Shown here in pieces: positions 42,481 through 54,668 of a stretch of 64,000 bases of DNA. The position numbers and the translations under genes are program-made. The notes under the pieces are model-generated. The model was not told the origin of the DNA. It did no database searches and worked only from the letters and a program-made list of their open reading frames with translations. Positions within the stretch are counted from its first letter, which is position 1; each line of letters begins with the position of its first letter. Location: contig NZ_JAYDCJ010000003.1 of assembly GCF_034555935.1 (NCBI RefSeq), positions 1,984,001-2,048,000 on the forward strand. The letters are read 5' to 3'. The DNA comes from Marinobacter qingdaonensis. Lineage in GTDB: Bacteria; Pseudomonadota; Gammaproteobacteria; Pseudomonadales; Oleiphilaceae.

Positions 42481-43887
42481 CTATTTGCCAATCAGCGATT
42501 GACCACAGACCCTCACGACGTTCCCGTTTACGCCGCTGGATGCCGGGCTGCAGTACCAGGCAATGGCCTCGGCCACATCCACCGGCAAGCCGCCCTGGGA
42601 CAGGCTGTTCATGCGTCGACCGGCCTCGCGGATGGTGATCGGCATGGCCGCGGTCATCTGGGTTTCGATGAAGCCCGGGGCGATGGCGTTGATGGTGACA
42701 CCATTCTTCAGTTGCTTGGCCATGGCCTCGACGTAGCCGATGACGCCGCTCTTGGCCGTGGAATAGTTGGTCTGGCCAAAGTTGCCGGCGATGCCGCTGA
42801 TGGATGAGATGCACACGATGCGCCCGTTTTCCCGGAGCAGTGAACGGTGCGTCAGTTCCTCGTCAATCAGTTCCTCGGCGCTCAGGTTGACGGCAATGGT
42901 CATGTCCCAGAAATGCTCGGGCATGTTGCCCAGGGTCTTGTCGCGGGTGATGCCGGCGTTGTGGATGACCAGGTCAACGCCCTCGCAGTGTTCCTCAATG
43001 AAATCCCCGATCAGTTTGGGCGCCGCCTGGTCGGTGATGTCGCAGGCCATGGCCTTGCCATTCACCGAGTCCATCACCTTCTGCAGTTCGGCCATGGCCG
43101 GGGGAATATCCAGGCCAATGACGGTCGCGCCGTCCCGGGCCAGGGTCTCGGCGATGGCGGCGCCAATGCCGCGGGAAGCACCGGTCACCAGGGCGACCTT
43201 GCCGGTCAGCGGGGCCACCGGGTTGGTGGTGGGCGCAATGCTGCTCTTGCCGATACGAACCACCTGGCCGGAGACATAGGCGGAGCGCGGGGACAGGAAG
43301 AAGCGCACCGACGAATCCAGCTGCTTCTCGGCGCCGGGCGCCATCCAGATCAGGTTGGCGGTTGAGCCTTTCTTGCCGATTTCCTTGCCCACGCTGCGCA
43401 CGAACCCTTCCAGGGCCTGCTGGGCGGCCGCCTGCGGCGCCTTGCGGCAGCTGGCCGGGTTCTGACCAATCACCAGAACCCGGGCATTGCCGCCCAGCTT
43501 CTTGATGGTGGGGTGAAAGAAGTCGTACACCGCCCGCAGGTCGTCCGGGCTCTTCAGGCCGGTGGCGTCGAACACCAGGGCCGAGAACCGCCGGTCAGCG
43601 AGCTGAGCCAGTTCCAGGGCCTTGGCCTTGTTGCCGGCCTTGGCCGAATCGTTCAGGGACTCGATGCCGCTGGCGTGGTACAGGCTGGCCGGACTGGCGC
43701 TGAGGATGCCGCCGACGGTGGCCACGGCTTTGGCGCCCGGCCCGGCGCCGATCAGGACGTCGCCTTCGATGAAGGGCTGGTCGGCGCGCTGCTGGCGCTT
43801 GAGCGTAACCGGGGAGGGCAGGCCCAGGGATTGTGCCGCGGTTTTACCCACCGGCGTGTTGACGAATTTCAGATAAAGGTCAGACAT
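42481..43887 (-). CDS. fabG4: High-molecular-weight 3-oxoacyl reductase (FabG4 type)
   Basis: 468 residues, about twice the size of ordinary FabG. The N-terminal half (about 1-215) has a flavodoxin-like Rossmann fold without a cofactor motif. The C-terminal half is a full SDR: VALVTGASRGIGAAIAETLA at about 232-251, HNAGITRD, Ser in CISSISGIAGN, YSTAK catalytic Tyr/Lys, and PGFIETQM. FabG4-type enzymes reduce long-chain 3-oxoacyl-CoA/ACP with NADH. The start has AAGGAAG upstream. It is divergent from the thiolase fadI, a conserved pair that suggests fatty acid or alkane breakdown. Confidence 0.92.
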   Translation of the reverse strand: MSDLYLKFVNTPVGKTAAQSLGLPSPVTLKRQQRADQPFIEGDVLIGAGPGAKAVATVGGILSASPASLYHASGIESLNDSAKAGNKAKALELAQLADRRFSALVFDATGLKSPDDLRAVYDFFHPTIKKLGGNARVLVIGQNPASCRKAPQAAAQQALEGFVRSVGKEIGKKGSTANLIWMAPGAEKQLDSSVRFFLSPRSAYVSGQVVRIGKSSIAPTTNPVAPLTGKVALVTGASRGIGAAIAETLARDGATVIGLDIPPAMAELQKVMDSVNGKAMACDITDQAAPKLIGDFIEEHCEGVDLVIHNAGITRDKTLGNMPEHFWDMTIAVNLSAEELIDEELTHRSLLRENGRIVCISSISGIAGNFGQTNYSTAKSGVIGYVEAMAKQLKNGVTINAIAPGFIETQMTAAMPITIREAGRRMNSLSQGGLPVDVAEAIAWYCSPASSGVNGNVVRVCGQSLIGK

Positions 43888-44066
43888 GGATTCTTCCTTG
43901 CGTTTTCAGTTGTGCCTTGGAACTGCAAATCGGTCTACAGGGTAAAGAATCGACCAGTTTTTGTATTGACTCAACGCCAGGTGCGCGTTGTCAGGCCTGC
44001 CAATGAGCGTCTAGTCTTTCCGGTTAGACTGCTCGCAAGTTCATCACTTCTTGAAAGGACGTCACC

Positions 44067-45407
44067 ATGGCACAGGCAGCGAAAACCACCCAGCGCAAAT
44101 CTCCGTCCCGGGCGAAAAAGCCGGCGGCAGGCGGCACCGGCATCCGGCGGGTGGCCATCATCGGCGGCAATCGCATTCCCTTTGCAAAGTCGAACACCGC
44201 CTACAGCAAGGTCAGCAATCAGGAGCTGCTGACTTCGGCGCTGCGGGGCCTGGTGGATCGCTACGACCTTCAGGGCCAGCGCCTGGGCGAGGTGGTTGCC
44301 GGCGCCGTGATCAAGCACTCCCGGGACTTCAATCTGACCCGGGAAGCGGCGCTCAGTTCCGGCCTGGCCCCGGAGACCCCGGCCTATGACATTCAGCAGG
44401 CCTGCGGTACCGGCCTGGAGGCGGCGATCCTGGTTGCCAACAAGATCGCTCTGGGGCAGATCGAGTGCGGCATCGCCGGCGGCACCGACACCACCTCGGA
44501 CGCCCCCATCGGTGTCGGTGAAGGCCTGCGGGAAATCCTGCTGGACCTGAACCGGGCCAAGACCGTGAAGGATCGGCTGAAAATCCTGGGCCGGTTCCGG
44601 CCAGGTCACCTGGTGCCGGAAGTACCGGAGAACGGTGAGCCCCGCACCGGAATGTCCATGGGCGACCATGCCCAGGTCACCGCGCACGAGTGGGGCATTG
44701 CCCGGGAGGACCAGGACCAGCTGGCCTGGGAGAGTCACCAGAAGCTGGCCAAGGCCTACGAAGAGGGGTTCTTTGCCGATCTGATGACGCCGCTGGCGGG
44801 GCTGGAGCGGGACAACATCCTGCGCCCGGACACCACCCTGGAGAAGCTCGCGACTCTGAAGCCCTGTTTTGACCGGGAGCAGGGCACCATGACCGCCGCC
44901 AACAGCACGGCGCTGACCGACGGCGCCTCATGCGTGCTGCTGGCCAGCGAGGACTGGGCCAAGGCCAACAACCTCGAGGTCAAGGCCTGGCTGACCTTCT
45001 CGGAGGTCGCCGCGGTGGATTTTGTCGACCAGAAGGAAGGGCTGCTGATGGCGCCGGCGTACGCGGTGCCGCGCATGCTGGAGAAGGCCGGGCTCAGTCT
45101 GCAGGATTTCGACTTCTACGAAATCCACGAGGCCTTCGCCTCCCAGGTGCTGTCCACGTTGAAGGCCTGGGAGAGCCCGGAATTCTGCAAGCAGCGTCTG
45201 GGTCTCGAGCAGCCCCTGGGCAGCATCGACCGCGCCCGCCTGAACGTGAAAGGCAGCAGCCTGGCCGCCGGTCACCCGTTTGCCGCCACCGGTGGGCGCA
45301 TCGTCGCCACCCTGGCGAAACTGCTGGAGCAGAAGGGCAGCGGTCGCGGTCTGATTTCCATTTGCGCCGCCGGCGGCCAGGGCGTCACCGCGATCCTCGA
45401 GCGCTAG
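44067..45407 (+). CDS. fadI: Acetyl-CoA C-acyltransferase (thiolase), FadI type
   Basis: 446 residues, the length of FadI/trifunctional beta-subunit-type thiolases. A basic Lys/Arg/Ser-rich N-terminal tail (about 1-25) precedes RRVAIIGGNRIPFAKSNTAY. The nucleophilic Cys113 is in DIQQACGTGLEAA; His in YEIHEAFASQVLSTL; GHPFAATGGR and the second Cys in SICAAGGQG are present. It cleaves 3-oxoacyl-CoA with CoA in beta-oxidation, or does the reverse. A GAAAGGAC ribosome binding site lies upstream. Divergent from the fabG4-type reductase. Confidence 0.94.
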   Translation: MAQAAKTTQRKSPSRAKKPAAGGTGIRRVAIIGGNRIPFAKSNTAYSKVSNQELLTSALRGLVDRYDLQGQRLGEVVAGAVIKHSRDFNLTREAALSSGLAPETPAYDIQQACGTGLEAAILVANKIALGQIECGIAGGTDTTSDAPIGVGEGLREILLDLNRAKTVKDRLKILGRFRPGHLVPEVPENGEPRTGMSMGDHAQVTAHEWGIAREDQDQLAWESHQKLAKAYEEGFFADLMTPLAGLERDNILRPDTTLEKLATLKPCFDREQGTMTAANSTALTDGASCVLLASEDWAKANNLEVKAWLTFSEVAAVDFVDQKEGLLMAPAYAVPRMLEKAGLSLQDFDFYEIHEAFASQVLSTLKAWESPEFCKQRLGLEQPLGSIDRARLNVKGSSLAAGHPFAATGGRIVATLAKLLEQKGSGRGLISICAAGGQGVTAILER

Positions 45408-45430
45408 AAGAAATAGTTGGTAAATTGGCT

Positions 45431-45459
45431 TTGACAGAGCCGGGGGCAAACCGTATCAT
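45431..45459 (+). promoter_or_regulatory. Sigma-70 promoter of initiator tRNA, GC-rich discriminator
   Basis: TTGACA (45431-45436), a 17-base spacer, then TATCAT (45454-45459), followed by GCGCGCC. It lies 45 bases before the tRNA. Confidence 0.82.
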
Positions 45460-45504
45460 GCGCGCCACGTTGATCGGGGAGGCCCCCGAGCGGCGCGTTA
45501 TTGA

Positions 45505-48396
<2,892 letters not shown>

Positions 48397-48414
48397 AGGT
48401 CAGCAACCGAAGGA

Positions 48415-49665
48415 TCAGAATTGGAAGTTTAGCGACAGGACATAGTAGTTCCAGTATTTCTGGAGATCCTCGTTCTCTCGGCCTTCGTACACCGGCAGCC
48501 ACGCAGTGCCTTCGTTGAAGCTGGCCTGGCCAATCAGCGACCAGGACGGTGCGAACTGCCATTTTCCGCCCAGGGTCCAGCCCTTGCCGTAGCCGCGATA
48601 GCGATTGTTCGGTCGGCCGATGCTGTTTCCGGAACGGTTGTCCTTATCCAGGTAGAGTTCCTCGTAGCGGGTGAACCAGGAGGTCTCCAGGGTTGCCAGC
48701 CATTCAAGCTGGAGGTAGTAGCCCTCGGTCGTGACACTGTCCGAGGTGGGTTGGCCAAGGATGTCGGCCTCAAATTCGCTGTCGAGATTGAGGTACTCGG
48801 CGGTAATCACCCAGTCGTCGAAGCTGTACTGGACCGAGAAAATGGCAAATAACGCGTCGAACTCGGCATCGGTGATGTAGGCCTGAGGGTTGGCCAGAAT
48901 ATCCCCGGGCGGGGCGGCAATCAGGGCGGCTTGAGCCTCCTGGAGGGACCGGATGCCATCGAGGTCCACCTCCAGGTCCACCAGGCTCAGAGCGATTCTG
49001 AGGTCACGCTCGAAGGCCGGCACCAGGTTCACATGTAGCAGCCAGAGTGGGATGTCTTCGGATTCCCGGTTGGAAATCCTTCCACCAAACGCGAACTGCT
49101 CGAATTCCTCGGAATCGACTTTTCGTTCGCCACCGGCCACCTCCCAGGACAGCTGACTGCCACCGAACAGCGCCGAACCATAGAGATTGGCGCCATCCAC
49201 CGACAGCAGGGTATCCCGGAAGGCTTCGAAATAGATGGATTCTGGCACGTTGTAGCCGGGGCGGGCGGAGGGAATGTCCCGAATGGCGTTGTAGAAACCG
49301 ATGTTGTTTTTGACCCGGCCGGCGCGAATGCCCAGGGTCGTGTCCTGATCGCTGAAAATCAGATAGTCGGCGAGCAGGAAGTCGACACGCACGTCGCCGT
49401 CGTCGGCTTCGTCCTGGCGCCGGCTCAGCACCTGGCCGGCCAGCCTGAATTCGGGGGACAGCTCGACAAACCCGTTGACGCCCACCTCGCGGAATTTCAG
49501 CGAGCCGTCGTCGGCGTCGGTGCCGGCGTAGGGGTTGTCCGGGCTGTACAGGTAGGCCTGGTTCAGGAATCCGTGGATCTGAGCGTTCTCGGTCACCTCA
49601 ATGCCGAAGGCGGGTGAACTGAGCGCGAGCGTCGTCAGCAGGGCTGGCAAAATCGGTCTGTTCAC
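48415..49665 (-). CDS. Outer-membrane porin-like beta-barrel protein
   Basis: 416 residues starting at a GTG that overlaps the preceding stop (GTGA). A signal peptide (PALLTTLALSSPAFG) leads to a mature chain of alternating beta segments, ending in aromatic-terminal VLSLNFQF, as outer-membrane barrels do. Its sequence (GFVELSPEFRLAGQVLSRRQ, FFLADYLIFSDQDTTLGIRA-like, YEELYLDKDNRSGNS) resembles porins found beside phosphate-binding-like and GGDEF genes; the transported molecule is not known. Middle gene of a three-gene operon. Confidence 0.82.
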   Translation of the reverse strand: MNRPILPALLTTLALSSPAFGIEVTENAQIHGFLNQAYLYSPDNPYAGTDADDGSLKFREVGVNGFVELSPEFRLAGQVLSRRQDEADDGDVRVDFLLADYLIFSDQDTTLGIRAGRVKNNIGFYNAIRDIPSARPGYNVPESIYFEAFRDTLLSVDGANLYGSALFGGSQLSWEVAGGERKVDSEEFEQFAFGGRISNRESEDIPLWLLHVNLVPAFERDLRIALSLVDLEVDLDGIRSLQEAQAALIAAPPGDILANPQAYITDAEFDALFAIFSVQYSFDDWVITAEYLNLDSEFEADILGQPTSDSVTTEGYYLQLEWLATLETSWFTRYEELYLDKDNRSGNSIGRPNNRYRGYGKGWTLGGKWQFAPSWSLIGQASFNEGTAWLPVYEGRENEDLQKYWNYYVLSLNFQF

Positions 49666-50117
49666 GGCTGACTCCCTCCCAACTCCAGCACGCCCTCCGT
49701 CGGGAAATTCTCAGAGACGTAACCAATGGCGCCCGGTGTCGACCGGATCACATCCAACATCGCTTCCTCCGATTCGACCACGGTCGGGGCCCGGCCCGTG
49801 CCGGTGAACAACATACGGTTCCAGATCCGGTCCAGTTGATGGGCCTGGACCTTGAGCCGGTCGACGACGAACGTGCGATGGAGATCGCTGGTGCTGGGCA
49901 TAACGAAGACCTGAATGGCCGTGCCGTTGGGCCAGCGTCGGACCTGCATGGCAAAGATCTGGTTGAGGTACAGGGAGTCCAGCGCCGTTGAGTCAATCTC
50001 CGGATTCAACAGAACCTTCGGGGCGGACAACGAGGGGAACGCCGCCAGCAGAAACAGGCTCATTATGAGGAATCGGCTGGAACGGAGGCAGTCCAATTGC
50101 CGGGCGTTTTCGATCAT
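49662..50117 (-). CDS. Small periplasmic phosphate-binding-like protein (PstS-like fold)
   Basis: 151 residues. An N-terminal hydrophobic segment (RFLIMSLFLLAAFPSLSA) is a signal peptide; start could also be the internal ATG near 50063. The mature part, about 115 residues, matches the short PBP-like domain of phosphate ABC solute-binding proteins (LYLNQIFAMQVRRWPNGTAI, SDLHRTFVVDRLKVQAHQLD, AMLDVIRSTPGAIGYVSENF). It is much shorter than true PstS (over 300), so only one lobe is present and transport is unlikely. First in an operon with the porin and the GGDEF/EAL sensor, so a periplasmic signalling role is inferred. Confidence 0.78.
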   Translation of the reverse strand: MIENARQLDCLRSSRFLIMSLFLLAAFPSLSAPKVLLNPEIDSTALDSLYLNQIFAMQVRRWPNGTAIQVFVMPSTSDLHRTFVVDRLKVQAHQLDRIWNRMLFTGTGRAPTVVESEEAMLDVIRSTPGAIGYVSENFPTEGVLELGGSQP

Positions 50118-50227
50118 GCAATGGCGTCGCGTCGTGAAACTTAGGTTTATTTGTAGCTGAGTGTCTCCGAATCTGCACGGAAATTCTGTAAATTTTCCAG
50201 CTTCTTAGGTGAAAAACTGTAGTCTTT

Positions 50228-51703
50228 TTAGGCCATGCTTGGTGGCTGGAACCCGGCCAGGCCCGCCCGCTCAAGCAACTCCGCGAATCGAATGGTGGTC
50301 AGATCACGCCCCGGGGCGCCGATGACCTGGACGTTGTACGGCAGCCCGTCGTCGGTCAGGCCGACCGGCACCGAGGTGGCGGGCAGTCCGAGCAGGGTAG
50401 CCAGGGCAATCCAGCAGAACTGGTCCATGTAGGCCCGAGGTTGGCCGGCCACCAGGATGCGGCGCTTGAACACCGGTTGCGAATGATCGTGCCGGATGGC
50501 AGTGGTCGGGGTTACCGGGGTCAGCAGCACATCGAACTCCTCGAATAGGGGCTCGATCTCGCTGCGCATTTTTTCCCGGACCTCGTTCCACACCGCGCGC
50601 TGGTGGGCGGCCTGATTGACGCCCCGGCCGTACTCGGCGATGAACGGGGTAACCGGGCCAAACAGGTGCAGCCACTTGTCCAGGCGGGCAATCCATTTCA
50701 TCTGCCGCCGTTGTGGCGGCGTGAGGGAGGCCGACAGCAGGCTGCCGAGCAGATTGAAGTAGGCCGGCAGGATGTGCTCCAAGTTCAGGAGGCGGTGCTG
50801 GGCGTTGGCCACCAGAGCCCCCTGTGCCTCCAGTTGCCGGCCGAGGGCGCGGTAGCCTTCACTCAGCTCCGCGTCGATGCCGCACAGGGGATCATCCAGC
50901 CACAGGCCGACCCGGGTCTGCTCGAGCCGGTCCAGTTGTGCCGGTTCCATGACCAGCTGCCAGCTCCGGGCGTCGGCCGGTCGAGGGCCGGCCACAACCT
51001 TCAGCAACAGTTCCAGATCCTGGCTGCAGCGGGCCATGGGGCCGCCCTCGGCCAGGTCCGGTTGCGACTGGGTGCCCGGTGGCCCCGGAATGTGGCCGCG
51101 CATGGACACCAGGTCGCGACTGGGCTTGTGGCCAAAGACCCCGCAGAAATGGGCGGGGGTGCGGATGGATCCGGCCAGGTCGCTGCCTACCTCCAGGGGC
51201 GTCAGGCCCCCGGCCAGCGCGGCCGCGGCGCCGCCGGAGGAGCCGCCCGGGGTCCGTTCCGGGTCGTAGGGGTTGCGGGTGACCCCGAACAGCTTGTTGT
51301 AGCTCTGCAGGTCGGTGGCGTAGAGCGGCACGTTGGTCTTGCCGAGAATGATGGCGCCGGCGGCCTCCAGTCGCTCGGCGACATCGGAGTGCCGGTCGGG
51401 CCGATGGCCGGCCAGGGCCGGGGCGCCAGCGGTGGTGGCCATGCCGGCTACTTCCCAGGTGTCCTTGAGCGTCAGGGGCAGGCCGTGCAGGGCCCCTGTG
51501 GCCTCGCCCGCGGCCCGTTGCCGATCCGCTGCGCGGGCCCGCTCCAGGGCCGCCGCCTTGTCCAGGGTCACGACGGCATTGATGGCGCTGTTGTGCTGGT
51601 CAATGCGAGCCAGAAGCTGCTCGGTCAGACGTTCGCTGGTCAGGCGACCGGCTTCCAGGTCAGCCAGCAGTTCGTGCGCCGGTCGGTAGTGCGTCGGGTC
51701 CAT
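50228..51703 (-). CDS. Amidase (amidase signature family)
   Basis: 491 residues. Amidase-signature motifs are complete: catalytic Lys in LPLTLKDTWEV, GGSSGGAAAALAGGLTPLEV with the cis-Ser and nucleophile region, and GSDLAGSIRTPAHFCGVFGH. It hydrolyses an amide with a Ser-cisSer-Lys triad; the substrate is unknown. There is no signal peptide, so it is cytoplasmic. It is not GatA, as no gatB or gatC is nearby. Between it and the voltage-sensor gene are 46 bases, so they may be co-transcribed. Confidence 0.9.
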   Translation of the reverse strand: MDPTHYRPAHELLADLEAGRLTSERLTEQLLARIDQHNSAINAVVTLDKAAALERARAADRQRAAGEATGALHGLPLTLKDTWEVAGMATTAGAPALAGHRPDRHSDVAERLEAAGAIILGKTNVPLYATDLQSYNKLFGVTRNPYDPERTPGGSSGGAAAALAGGLTPLEVGSDLAGSIRTPAHFCGVFGHKPSRDLVSMRGHIPGPPGTQSQPDLAEGGPMARCSQDLELLLKVVAGPRPADARSWQLVMEPAQLDRLEQTRVGLWLDDPLCGIDAELSEGYRALGRQLEAQGALVANAQHRLLNLEHILPAYFNLLGSLLSASLTPPQRRQMKWIARLDKWLHLFGPVTPFIAEYGRGVNQAAHQRAVWNEVREKMRSEIEPLFEEFDVLLTPVTPTTAIRHDHSQPVFKRRILVAGQPRAYMDQFCWIALATLLGLPATSVPVGLTDDGLPYNVQVIGAPGRDLTTIRFAELLERAGLAGFQPPSMA

Positions 51704-51749
51704 AGGGTATCGGCCTTGTTGTTGAAGGGCAGGGCGGTGGCAGCGGGCC

Positions 51750-52757
51750 TTAGGGTAGGTCTTCGCGCCAGTGTTTGACGCGCACCTGGGTCTTTACCGC
51801 ATCGATGATCTCGGTGATCAGGTTGATCAGCGCCTCGTTCTGGGTCTCGTCTGCCTCGACCTGGTCCGGACTCGGCAGGAAGACGTTGACGATGTCCTCA
51901 ATGAACGCGTGGTTGGAGGACGATGCCAGGTCTTCGAGTATCTGGTGAATCACGTTGGCCACGATGTCGCCCACCGCCTCTTCCAGGGTTTCCTGGATGG
52001 TCGGGCCGACCACGGGCAAATACTTGAGCCGGGACAATTCCAGGTTCTGCTTCAGCGCGGTATCGACCCGGTCCTCCAGGTAGCTGCGCAAGGCGCCGCG
52101 ATTGGGCACGTAGCCTTCCCGGGCGGCCTCGGCCACCCGACCGGAGATCCAGTCGGCGAGCATGGCGCGCCGCGGGTACAGGATGTCCTGCTGGATCTTG
52201 TCGAACAGCGGCGAGCCGCGCTGGACCTCCTGCTGCATGCCGGTGAGCACCTTCAGCACAATGCGGTCGGACAGCTCCTCCATGAAGGCTTCGTAGTAGA
52301 AGTTGAAAAACCGGTAGGTCCGGGTGCTGGTAACGTCGATGATCTTGTACTGGTGCAGCCGGTAGATGATGGATATCACCCGCAGTATCCGCAGGAACCG
52401 GAGGCTGCCCACGGGAATGCAGCCGACCAGATCGTACCAGTGGATGAACGGATAAAAGTACCAGCGGTCATAGATCTTGGCCTTGATGGCATAGGCCCAG
52501 CGCAGGAAGAACTCGGTCAGGAAGATCGAGACAAAGATCAGGTCGTAGAAAATGAAGCGGTCGTGAATCGGGTGGTACAGGCTCTGCAGTGCCGGTGCGT
52601 ATTGCTTGAGCAGGTCCTGGACGGCAACAAAACCATAGATGGAATCCCAGATGATGAACGCCAGGTTGATAATCAGCAGGGCCAGCATGAGGAAATCGAT
52701 GATGAACCAGATGAGCTGGTGGCTGGACTTCAGATTTTCTCGGTTAATTTGGAGCAT
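51750..52757 (-). CDS. Voltage-sensor-domain membrane protein without a pore
   Basis: 335 residues with GGAAG upstream of the ATG. Four helices fill about 15-140: S1 (about 16-41, with Asp21), S2 (about 67-92, with Glu82), S3 (about 100-116, with Asp109) and S4 at 118-138 with Arg120, 123, 126 and 133 spaced at three residues, the voltage-sensor pattern. No S5-S6 pore or selectivity filter follows. The rest (about 145-335) is soluble and helical. It resembles the N-terminal part of ion-transport (PF00520) proteins, or proton-channel- and VSP-type stand-alone sensors. The C-terminal domain is not recognised. Function is unknown; voltage sensing or proton flow are possibilities. Confidence 0.75.
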   Translation of the reverse strand: MLQINRENLKSSHQLIWFIIDFLMLALLIINLAFIIWDSIYGFVAVQDLLKQYAPALQSLYHPIHDRFIFYDLIFVSIFLTEFFLRWAYAIKAKIYDRWYFYPFIHWYDLVGCIPVGSLRFLRILRVISIIYRLHQYKIIDVTSTRTYRFFNFYYEAFMEELSDRIVLKVLTGMQQEVQRGSPLFDKIQQDILYPRRAMLADWISGRVAEAAREGYVPNRGALRSYLEDRVDTALKQNLELSRLKYLPVVGPTIQETLEEAVGDIVANVIHQILEDLASSSNHAFIEDIVNVFLPSPDQVEADETQNEALINLITEIIDAVKTQVRVKHWREDLP

Positions 52758-52916
52758 TCACGACTTCCGGTTGCCTGCAAGTACATATAAGCTTTTGACA
52801 GATTAGCGTATTTTGTTCGCAACGACGACTGCACCCGGATTAACTTGACCGCCTGGGGCTTAGCTTTCACGCTTGAAGTAACAGATTTTCTCTATGACCA
52901 ACTTTGACACTGCCGG

Positions 52917-54668
52917 ATGGGACTGAAAAACCGCGTTGTGACATCAGGCCGGGTCCGGCTGCTTGCGTGCCTGCTTGTGCTGGCCCCTTGGGCCTGGGCT
53001 CAGCAGGTGGAAGTGACGGTTGAGGGGGACTATCCCCAGCTCAAGGACAACGCCGAGGCCTTTATCGGCGAGGTGGAGGGGCGCAGTGCCAACAGTCTCC
53101 GACGCTACGCCGCCACCGCAGTGGGTCAGGCCAGTAAGGCCGTGCGGGCCCTGGGTTACTACGACCCCCAGATTGACTGGCGCGTGGAAGAGGAAGAGGG
53201 CGATGAGGGCGCCCGCCTGATTCTGACAATCCGGCCGGGAGAGCCGGTGCGGGTGACCTCGCGCACCGTCGAGATTCGAGGCGCAGCCAGCTCCGATGCC
53301 AAGTTTACCCGGGAGCTGCCGGACAAGCCGGCCGAAGGCGACGTTCTCAATCACGGCGAATACGCGACACTGCGGGACACCATCCAGACCCGTGCTCGGC
53401 AGCGGGGCTATTTTGATGGTCAATTCCTGGAGAAAAGCCTGCGGGTCAATCCCGAAACCCGAACCGCCGAGGTCACGCTGATTTACGAAAGTGGTGAGCG
53501 CTACCGCCTGGGTGCGGTCAGCTTCGAAGAGGGCCACTGGTTCGAGATTGGCTTGCTCGAGGATTTTGTCACCTTTGACCCCGGGATCCCGTACCACACC
53601 GATGAAATCGCCAAACTGAACCGGGACCTGTCCAGCAGTGGCTATTTTTCCGGGGTGGACATCGACGCCCGGCCGGCCAATGCCGTCGACCGGGTGATCC
53701 CGGTCAGCGTCGGGCTGACGCGGCGCCCGCCGCGGTCCCTCGGCGTGGGTGTCGGTTTCTCCACCGATGTGGGGCCGCGCTTCCGCGGTAACTGGCGGGA
53801 GCACTGGATCAACCCGATGGGGCACAAGCGGGGGGCCGAAACCGAACTCTCGGTGCCGCGCCAGAGCGTCAGCGGCTGGTACGAACTGCCCCTGGACCCG
53901 CCCATGACCGACCTGATCCGGCTGACCGCCGGTTACCAGCGTGAGGACATCGAGAACGTCGAATCCGAGCTTCTGACCTTCGGCCAGCAGTGGCAGCACC
54001 AGTTGGATAACGACTGGCTGCAGGTGCTGTCGTTCCGGTGGGAGGGCGAACGCTACAACATCGGCAACGACGAGACCGGCACCAGTAGCCTGTTTCTGCC
54101 CGGTCTCGGTTACTCCAAACGGTACGCCGACCAGGCCCTGGATCCGTCCCAGGGCTACCGGCTGCAATTCGATATCACCGGCGCCCACCGGGCGGTACTG
54201 TCAACGGTGGACGTCCTACATGCCAGCGCCCTGGCCAAGGGGCTTTATACTATCTTCGATAACCACCGCTTCCTCGGCCGGGTCCAGGTCGGCGGTGTCG
54301 CTACCAACAGGTTCGAGGACGTTCCGCCTTCCCTGCGCTTTTTCGCAGGCGGCGACCAGAGCGTCCGGGGCTACGGCTACGAGACCCTGTCTCCGGAAAA
54401 CGAAAACGGCGTGCCGGTCGGTGGCCGTTTCCTGATGGTCGGTAGTGTCGAGTACCAGTACCAGTTCGCGCAGCAGTGGCGAGGGGCGCTGTTTGTCGAC
54501 CACGGCAACGCCATCAATGACCCGCTCGATCCGCTGGCGACCGGCGCCGGCATTGGTGTGCGCTGGATCAGCCCGGTCGGGCCACTGCGCCTGGACGTCG
54601 CCAAGGGGTTGGACCCGGAATTCGGCGGCGGCTGGCGTGTACATTTTTCCATGGGACCTGAGCTGTGA
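52917..54668 (+). CDS. tamA: Translocation and assembly module protein TamA (Omp85 family)
   Basis: 583 residues. Signal peptide RLLACLLVLAPWAWA, three POTRA domains at about 30-270 (VEVTVEGDYPQLKDNAEAFI first; RYRLGAVSFEEGHWFEIGLL third), then the barrel (about 290-583) with the family motif FFAGGDQSVRGYGYETLSP and VEYQYQFAQQWRGALFVDHG. It sits in the outer membrane and works with TamB in lipid transport or outer-membrane protein assembly. Its stop overlaps the tamB GTG start. Confidence 0.95.
   Translation: MGLKNRVVTSGRVRLLACLLVLAPWAWAQQVEVTVEGDYPQLKDNAEAFIGEVEGRSANSLRRYAATAVGQASKAVRALGYYDPQIDWRVEEEEGDEGARLILTIRPGEPVRVTSRTVEIRGAASSDAKFTRELPDKPAEGDVLNHGEYATLRDTIQTRARQRGYFDGQFLEKSLRVNPETRTAEVTLIYESGERYRLGAVSFEEGHWFEIGLLEDFVTFDPGIPYHTDEIAKLNRDLSSSGYFSGVDIDARPANAVDRVIPVSVGLTRRPPRSLGVGVGFSTDVGPRFRGNWREHWINPMGHKRGAETELSVPRQSVSGWYELPLDPPMTDLIRLTAGYQREDIENVESELLTFGQQWQHQLDNDWLQVLSFRWEGERYNIGNDETGTSSLFLPGLGYSKRYADQALDPSQGYRLQFDITGAHRAVLSTVDVLHASALAKGLYTIFDNHRFLGRVQVGGVATNRFEDVPPSLRFFAGGDQSVRGYGYETLSPENENGVPVGGRFLMVGSVEYQYQFAQQWRGALFVDHGNAINDPLDPLATGAGIGVRWISPVGPLRLDVAKGLDPEFGGGWRVHFSMGPEL

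Noticed and set aside
51204..51282. Arg/Pro-rich frames in the amidase region
   Set aside because: Shadow frames of high-GC coding sequence; the amidase signature on the minus strand is clear.
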